A DNA stretch of 6,093 nt from Chloroflexota bacterium (GTDB lineage: Bacteria; Chloroflexota; Anaerolineae; UBA7937; B3-Chlor), in assembly GCA_030616025.1 (NCBI GenBank), contig JAUWYD010000073.1, positions 1-6,093 of the forward strand, read 5' to 3'. Of this stretch, positions 1 to 4,097 are shown piece after piece (position 1 is the first letter of the stretch; each line of letters starts with the position of its first letter). Under the pieces are notes generated by a model. It was not told the DNA's origin, did no database searches, and was given only the letters and a program-made list of their open reading frames with translations. The position numbers were made by a program, and so were the translations under genes.

Positions 1-45
1 ACGTTAGCGGGCTTGAGTACAAGAACCAATACAGTAGCATAGGGA

Positions 46-54
46 AAGGAGAGG
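46..54 (+). promoter_or_regulatory. Ribosome binding site of bamA
   Basis: The purine-rich AAGGAGAGG lies 6 bases before the ATG at 61 and supports that start. The 60 bases upstream of bamA are too few to tell whether it has its own promoter or is internal to an operon. Confidence 0.75.
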
Positions 55-60
55 ATTGGA

Positions 61-1203
61 ATGGCACTAGAGTGGCTACCAAGGGAGCACGAGAAGAAGG
101 ACCACACTCTCTGGGGGGACGAGTATTTGGGCGCTATGGACAGCCCTCCCTGCGTCGTGTACGAGAAGAAGCCCATCGTTGATCCGAAAGGCAACCCCGT
201 AGAAGGGCTGTACAGCGCCTGGGTTTGGCTCAACAACCCGCGCCAGTACAACTCTTACACTACCGAGATGGTGAAGGGAGTGATTTCGGGGATGACCAAC
301 GCCTCCGCTGATCGCAGTGTTGTGGCGGTGGTCTTCACGGGTGTGGGCGACAGGGCCTTCTGTACAGGTGGCAACACCAAAGAGTATGCCGAGTACTATA
401 GCGGTAGACCGACCGAGTACGCCCTCTACATGGACCTCTTCAACGGCATGGTGGACAGCATCCTCGACTGCAAGAAACCGGTCATTTGCAGAGCCAATGG
501 GATGAGGGTGGCCGGTGGTCAGGAGATCGGTGGCGCTTGTGACCTCTGTCTTTCTTCTGATCTGGCAATCTATGGGCAGGCCGGTCCAAGGCATGGCTCC
601 GCTCCGGTTGGCGGCTCCTCTGACTTCCTTCCTTGGTACCTGGGCATCGAGGACGCCATGTGGAATTGCATCTCCTGTGAGATGTGGACCGCATACAAGA
701 TGTCCCGCAAGGGATATCTGAGCAAGGTTCTTCGCGTACTGAAGGACGAGGATGGCAACTGGGTCAGGAATCCGCAGGTTATCACCGACGAGTATGTGAG
801 TGACGGAGAGATCGTCTACGGCGAGTTCAAGACCGGGGACGAATTCAAGAAGGCCAGGGAGTTCGTCTACAATACGCCTGCTGATTTCGAACTGCTTGAC
901 GAGGAAGTCGACAAGATGCTCTGGACCTTCACCAACCTGTTCCCCAACTGCCTGCAGATGTCCATAGATTCCATCAGGGCCAAGAAGAAGTTCTTCTGGG
1001 ATCAGGGCAAGCTGTACTACCGCCATTGGCTGGCGACGAACATGTCCAGCGAGGCCTTCTTGGGCTTCCACGCCTTCAACACCAAGAAGATAACCGGCAA
1101 GGACACGATAGACTTCATCAAGTACCGGCGACTGCTTGACGAAGCTGGCTTGGTGAATGAGGAGTTCATGGCCGAGGTATTGGCTAAGCCCAAGGAGGAG
1201 TAG
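61..1203 (+). CDS. bamA: 6-oxocyclohex-1-ene-1-carbonyl-CoA hydrolase (ring-opening hydrolase of anaerobic benzoyl-CoA degradation)
   Basis: This 380-residue protein matches BamA/Oah, which adds two waters to 6-oxocyclohex-1-ene-1-carbonyl-CoA and opens the ring to give 3-hydroxypimelyl-CoA in the cytoplasm. It is a crotonase-superfamily member, longer than ordinary enoyl-CoA hydratases (about 260 residues), and the length fits BamA. Visible family segments are FCTGGNTKEY (residues 100-109), the oxyanion-hole region ANGMRVAGGQEIGGACD (145-161) and GPRHGSAPVGGSSDFLPW (175-192). An inserted segment near 215-265 (LRVLKDEDGNWVRNPQVITD and following) resembles that of known BamA proteins and is absent from simple hydratases. 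The ATG is preceded by a good ribosome binding site (AAGGAGAGG, 46-54). The identification rests on recalled family motifs, not on a search. The gene is followed by a large hairpin and a long gap, so it may end its own transcript. Confidence 0.93.
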   Translation: MALEWLPREHEKKDHTLWGDEYLGAMDSPPCVVYEKKPIVDPKGNPVEGLYSAWVWLNNPRQYNSYTTEMVKGVISGMTNASADRSVVAVVFTGVGDRAFCTGGNTKEYAEYYSGRPTEYALYMDLFNGMVDSILDCKKPVICRANGMRVAGGQEIGGACDLCLSSDLAIYGQAGPRHGSAPVGGSSDFLPWYLGIEDAMWNCISCEMWTAYKMSRKGYLSKVLRVLKDEDGNWVRNPQVITDEYVSDGEIVYGEFKTGDEFKKAREFVYNTPADFELLDEEVDKMLWTFTNLFPNCLQMSIDSIRAKKKFFWDQGKLYYRHWLATNMSSEAFLGFHAFNTKKITGKDTIDFIKYRRLLDEAGLVNEEFMAEVLAKPKEE

Positions 1204-1515
1204 GATCTCGTCCAAGAAGAGTGCTTCTTAGAGGCGACTCGAGGCCAGACCAGTCTTGCTCGTGGTGAGCGTAGCCTGCAATCCCGGGTAGTTCACACCG
1301 ACCGTTGCGGTGTGAACTACCCTCCTTGAGGATCAGTGGTTAGTGGTGTGACATCTCTTTGTCGATCCAGCACCGAGCGTCTGCCGAACCGCCTTGGGGC
1401 GGGAGCTGATGAACATCGCTCGGAGCGTGGCGAATGCCGGGAGGCGTCGTCGGGCTTGTGGCTCAGGAGAGCCTATTGTAGGACGGGCGGGGATCGGTCT
1501 TCAGTCCCGCAGTTC
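1204..1515. other. Long intergenic region with several inverted repeats and no supported gene
   Basis: Apart from the 15-bp hairpin, this stretch holds smaller stems. CCGAGCG (1373-1379) pairs with CGCTCGG (1417-1423) and encloses CCGCC-TTGG-GGCGG (1389-1402). GGCTC-AGGA-GAGCC lies at 1460-1473. GCGGG (1487-1491) can pair with CCCGC (1506-1510). A 73-codon open frame (1336-1557) has no good ribosome binding site, no recognisable motif, and runs through the promoter of the next gene, so it is not called. The stems may be part of a structured leader or small RNA, or chance pairings in GC-rich sequence. Confidence 0.5.
1286..1322 (+). terminator. Perfect 15-bp hairpin downstream of bamA (terminator-like, no U tract)
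   Basis: GGGTAGTTCACACCG (1286-1300) is the exact reverse complement of CGGTGTGAACTACCC (1308-1322), with a 7-base loop (ACCGTTG). It lies about 80 bases after the bamA stop codon, where a terminator or RNA-stabilising 3' stem would sit. No run of T follows on the + strand (TCCTTGAGG comes next), so it is not a classical intrinsic terminator. It could be a U-less terminator, a 3' processing or stability element, a bidirectional structure or a palindromic protein site. The structure is certain; the role is inferred. Confidence 0.6.
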
Positions 1516-1544
1516 TTGACAGGACAGGCCCGCGGTGCTAAGAT
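1516..1544 (+). promoter_or_regulatory. Sigma-70-type promoter for the ligase-SDR-oxidoreductase unit
   Basis: A perfect -35 box TTGACA (1516-1521) is followed after exactly 17 bases by TAAGAT (1539-1544), which matches 4 of 6 bases of the -10 consensus. The -10 carries an extended TGC element just upstream (1536-1538). Transcription would start near 1551, giving a leader of roughly 50 bases before the ligase start codon. This suggests the ligase and downstream genes are transcribed independently of bamA. Confidence 0.65.
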
Positions 1545-1563
1545 TGCGGTGTGCTAACATGGA

Positions 1564-1579
1564 AGTGAAGAACTTCACT
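1564..1579. promoter_or_regulatory. Operator-like palindrome in the ligase leader
   Basis: AGTGAAG (1564-1570) and CTTCACT (1573-1579) are perfect inverted arms around a 2-base centre. The site sits about 20 bases after the -10 box and 7 bases before the ribosome binding site. Its symmetry and position suit a dimeric repressor site (for example TetR, MarR or GntR type). In RNA the 2-base centre cannot close a full-length stem, which favours a DNA site over a hairpin. No regulator gene is in the window. Confidence 0.45.
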
Positions 1580-1586
1580 CAAAGGG

Positions 1587-1593
1587 AAGGAGG
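1587..1593 (+). promoter_or_regulatory. Ribosome binding site choosing the ATG at 1600
   Basis: A full-consensus AAGGAGG stands 6 bases before the ATG at 1600 and only 3 bases before the adjacent in-frame GTG at 1597. The spacing favours the ATG start. Confidence 0.75.
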
Positions 1594-1599
1594 GGCGTG

Positions 1600-3186
1600 A
1601 TGGCGGTCTGGTTGAATGTTGCTGAGATCATGAGGGTCAATGCCGTGAAGTTCGGCGACAAGATGGCCGTGAAGGGGCTGGCGGTGAAGGATGGCTTCAA
1701 CGAGCTGACTTTCAAGGAGTACAACGAGAAGGGTTGTCGCCTGGCCAATGCCTGGATGGACATGGGCCTCAAGAAGGGCGACAGGATCTCCGTCTTGCTG
1801 TACAATGTCATGGAGTACATGGACATCTATCTAGCGGCCGCCAAGGCAGGCATGGTGGTCGTTCCCATCAACTTCAGGTGGGTGGGTCCGGAGATAGAGT
1901 ACGTGGTCAACAACTCGGAGTCCAAAGCCTTCATCTGCAGCGAGGAGTTCCTGAAGGAGGTTGAGGCCGTCAAAGACAACCTCGAACTGGTCGGTTCCGA
2001 CAAGTTCATCTTCATCGGCGATGAGAGCAAGACGCCCGACGGTTACCTGAACTACGAGAGAATCATAGCTGAGGCCTCGCCCACGGAGCCTGAGGTGAGT
2101 GTCGACCCCAAGGACACCTGGATCCATCTCTATACTTCCGGCACCACGGGGCGTCCCAAGGGCGTCATCAGGTCCCACGAATCCTACACCGCTTTCTATC
2201 TGATCAATGAGGTCGATTTTGGCTACCGTCCCGACGACATCGGGATGATCGTGATGCCGCTGTGCCACGTGAACTCGACCTTCTATTCCTTCGTCTTCAG
2301 CTACATCGGTGGAGGGGTGTATATCCACCGGGCCAGGCAATACGATCCCGAGGAGCTGCTGCAGATCATCGAGCGGGAGAAGGTGACCTACACTTCGCTG
2401 GTTCCAACCCACTACATCATGATGTTGAACCTTCCGGAGGAAGTGCGGGCCAAGTATGATCTGTCTTCGGTACGCCAATTGCTGATCTCCTCCGCTCCAG
2501 CCCGCAAGGAGACCAAGTTGGGGATCCTGGAGATGTTCCCCAATGCTGAGCTCCTTGAAGCCTATGGCTCGACTGAAGCCGGCTTGGTGACCCTGCTGAA
2601 GCCTCATGAGCAGTTGACGAAGCTGGGATCCATCGGCACGGAATGCGCAGGGACAGATCTGATCAAGCTCCTGGATGAGGACGGCAACCCTGTCCCTCAG
2701 GGTGAGGTGGGTGAACTGTACTCCCGCGGGCCCATGATGTTCGACGCATACTGGAAGATGCCAGAGAAGACGGCAAGCTCCTTCCGTGGGGAGTACTTCA
2801 GCGCTGGGGACATGGCCAGGCAGGATGAGGACGGCTATTTCTACATCGTAGACCGCAAGGACAACATGATCATCACCGGTGGAGAGAAGGTTTACCCCTC
2901 CGATGTGGAGTCGGTAGTAGCCTCTCACCCTGGCGTGCTTGATGTTGCGGTCATCGGCGTTCCCGACGAGAAATGGGGTGAAGCGGTGAAGTCCGTGGTC
3001 ATCCCCAAGGACCAGGAGAGTCCCCCTGGTGAGAAGGAGATCATCGAGTTCACGAGGGGCAAGCTGGCGGGCTACCGCAGGCCCAAGAGCGTGGACTTCA
3101 TCGCGCCTGAGGAGATGCCCAGGACGGCGACGGGCAAGATCCTGCACCGCATACTGAGAGAGCGGTACCTGGAGGAGAAAGACTAG
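1600..3186 (+). CDS. AMP-forming acyl/aryl-CoA ligase (substrate uncertain)
   Basis: A 528-residue member of the adenylate-forming (ANL) superfamily, which converts a carboxylic acid, ATP and CoA to an acyl-CoA, AMP and pyrophosphate. Hallmarks in order are the P-loop YTSGTTGRPKG (residues 178-188), the adenine-binding YGSTEAG (322-328), the ribose-binding Asp in SAGD (D404), the hinge DRKDNMI (418-424) followed by GGEKVYP (427-433), and the C-terminal PRTATGKIL with catalytic lysine K513. All core motifs are intact and the length is normal. The ATG at 1600 is preferred over the GTG at 1597 because of ribosome binding site spacing. Next to bamA, a benzoate, cyclohexene- or cyclohexanecarboxylate, or dicarboxylate substrate is attractive, but medium- or long-chain fatty acid ligases look alike and the substrate cannot be read from these motifs. 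Its promoter lies just upstream, and the SDR follows after about 114 bases. Confidence 0.92.
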   Translation: MAVWLNVAEIMRVNAVKFGDKMAVKGLAVKDGFNELTFKEYNEKGCRLANAWMDMGLKKGDRISVLLYNVMEYMDIYLAAAKAGMVVVPINFRWVGPEIEYVVNNSESKAFICSEEFLKEVEAVKDNLELVGSDKFIFIGDESKTPDGYLNYERIIAEASPTEPEVSVDPKDTWIHLYTSGTTGRPKGVIRSHESYTAFYLINEVDFGYRPDDIGMIVMPLCHVNSTFYSFVFSYIGGGVYIHRARQYDPEELLQIIEREKVTYTSLVPTHYIMMLNLPEEVRAKYDLSSVRQLLISSAPARKETKLGILEMFPNAELLEAYGSTEAGLVTLLKPHEQLTKLGSIGTECAGTDLIKLLDEDGNPVPQGEVGELYSRGPMMFDAYWKMPEKTASSFRGEYFSAGDMARQDEDGYFYIVDRKDNMIITGGEKVYPSDVESVVASHPGVLDVAVIGVPDEKWGEAVKSVVIPKDQESPPGEKEIIEFTRGKLAGYRRPKSVDFIAPEEMPRTATGKILHRILRERYLEEKD

Positions 3187-3292
3187 CAGGGAGGGGATCC
3201 CCGGTTTGAGCTAATGGACCGGCGTTCCTGCTGCCGGTGTGACGGGTGCGCGTTTGCGATGGCGGCCGCGCACTACCTCGTGCGTGTCTTCG

Positions 3293-3297
3293 GGAGG
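3293..3297 (+). promoter_or_regulatory. Candidate ribosome binding site of the SDR gene (GTG start at 3301)
   Basis: GGAGG stands 3 bases before a GTG at 3301. The spacing is short, but neither upstream in-frame ATG (3214, 3259) has a convincing ribosome binding site. The start should be treated as provisional. Confidence 0.45.
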
Positions 3298-3300
3298 AAC

Positions 3301-4068
3301 GTGAAGACTGGCGTCGAATACGATTTGAGAGGCGCGGTAGCCATCGTCACTGGTGGCGGAAAGGGCATGGGCAAGGCCATCGCTTTGGGGCTCGCCCAGG
3401 CAGGGGCCAGCGTTGTGGTGGCCAGTCGGACGGAGGCCGAGATAGAGGCGGTGGCCGAGGAGATCCGCGGGATCGGTGGCAGGGCGCTGGCGGTGGTCAC
3501 GGACCTTACCTCCAGTGAGCAGATAGAGAACCTTGTCGAGGCAGCAATAGGGGAGTTTGGCAGGGTAGATATCCTCGTCAACAATGCGGCGACAAGCTAC
3601 CTAGCGCCTCTGCTGGATCTCAAGGAGAAGGGTTGGGACAGGATATTCGACACCAACTGTAAGGGAGCATTCCTCTTGAGCCGTGCTGTTGCAAGGACGA
3701 TGATCGGCCAAGGGGGAGGCAGAATCATCAACATCACCACGGTGGCGGCCGAACGAGGGGGTGTTGGCATGGGCTCATACCACGCGAGCAAAGCTGCCTT
3801 GAAGATGCTGACCATGTGCATGGCCGCTGAATGGGCGCCGCATAACATCAATGTCAACGCAGTGGGACCCGGCTTGACCCGAACGGACTTTAGCAGGCCC
3901 ATATGGGAGGATGCCGAGCGTGCCGACAGATACTTGAGCGCCGTCCCCAACGCTCGGGTGGGTGAACCCGAAGAGATTGTGGGGGCGGTTCTCTTTTTGG
4001 CTTCCGGCGCCTCAAGCTTCATCACTGGCCAGTCCATCTATGTAGATGGTGGATATCTGGCCACATGA
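3301..4068 (+). CDS. Short-chain dehydrogenase/reductase with Thr at the catalytic Ser position
   Basis: A classical SDR of 255 residues from the GTG at 3301, the usual length for the family. It has the Rossmann glycine motif TGGGKGMG (17-24), the adenine-stabilising D68, NNAAT (94-98), N119, the active-site YHASK (Y160, K164) and the C-terminal SFITGQSIYVDGG stretch. The serine normally 13 residues before the catalytic tyrosine is threonine (T147, in INITTVAAE). S42 and R43 after the second strand replace the Asp typical of NAD enzymes, hinting at NADP(H). An in-frame ATG at 3214 would add 29 residues including a cysteine cluster (CCRCDGC) untypical of SDRs, so the shorter start is preferred. 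In this context it may oxidise or reduce a hydroxy/oxo-acyl-CoA. BadH, the 2-hydroxycyclohexanecarboxyl-CoA dehydrogenase of Rhodopseudomonas, is an SDR of similar size, but FabG-like or other roles are equally possible. It is 29 bases from the next gene and likely cotranscribed. Confidence 0.85.
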   Translation: MKTGVEYDLRGAVAIVTGGGKGMGKAIALGLAQAGASVVVASRTEAEIEAVAEEIRGIGGRALAVVTDLTSSEQIENLVEAAIGEFGRVDILVNNAATSYLAPLLDLKEKGWDRIFDTNCKGAFLLSRAVARTMIGQGGGRIINITTVAAERGGVGMGSYHASKAALKMLTMCMAAEWAPHNINVNAVGPGLTRTDFSRPIWEDAERADRYLSAVPNARVGEPEEIVGAVLFLASGASSFITGQSIYVDGGYLAT

Positions 4069-4083
4069 CCTCTCACAGGAGTC

Positions 4084-4090
4084 AAGGAGG
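4084..4090 (+). promoter_or_regulatory. Ribosome binding site of the flavin/Fe-S oxidoreductase
   Basis: A full-consensus AAGGAGG lies 7 bases before the ATG at 4098 and fixes that start. It lies in the 29-base gap after the SDR stop codon, consistent with a shared transcript. Confidence 0.8.
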
Positions 4091-4097
4091 CAAAAGC

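Noticed and set aside
13..40. A possible bamA promoter: TTGAGT (13-18), 16 bases, TAGCAT (35-40).
   Set aside because: Both boxes match only 4 of 6 bases, and the predicted start near 47 would fall within the ribosome binding site, so a functional mRNA start is unlikely.
1..42. A possible tail of an upstream gene ending at TAG 40-42, in the frame starting at base 1.
   Set aside because: Only 13 residues are visible and nothing in them is recognisable, so it cannot be told from leader sequence.
76..1215. A 379-codon open frame antisense to bamA.
   Set aside because: It mirrors bamA almost exactly, has no recognisable domain and no ribosome binding site. It arises because bamA avoids TTA, CTA and TCA codons in its frame.
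1336..1557. A 73-codon open frame in the bamA-ligase gap.
   Set aside because: No convincing ribosome binding site, a composition unlike its neighbours, no motif, and it overlaps the predicted promoter.
1831..3147. A 438-codon open frame antisense to the CoA ligase.
   Set aside because: The sense strand encodes an intact ligase with all family motifs. The antisense product has no family features and is a codon-bias shadow.
3218..3238. ACCGGC/GCCGGT inverted repeat after the ligase as a terminator.
   Set aside because: Only a 6-bp stem with a 9-base loop and no T run; too weak to call, and the downstream genes appear to share the transcript.
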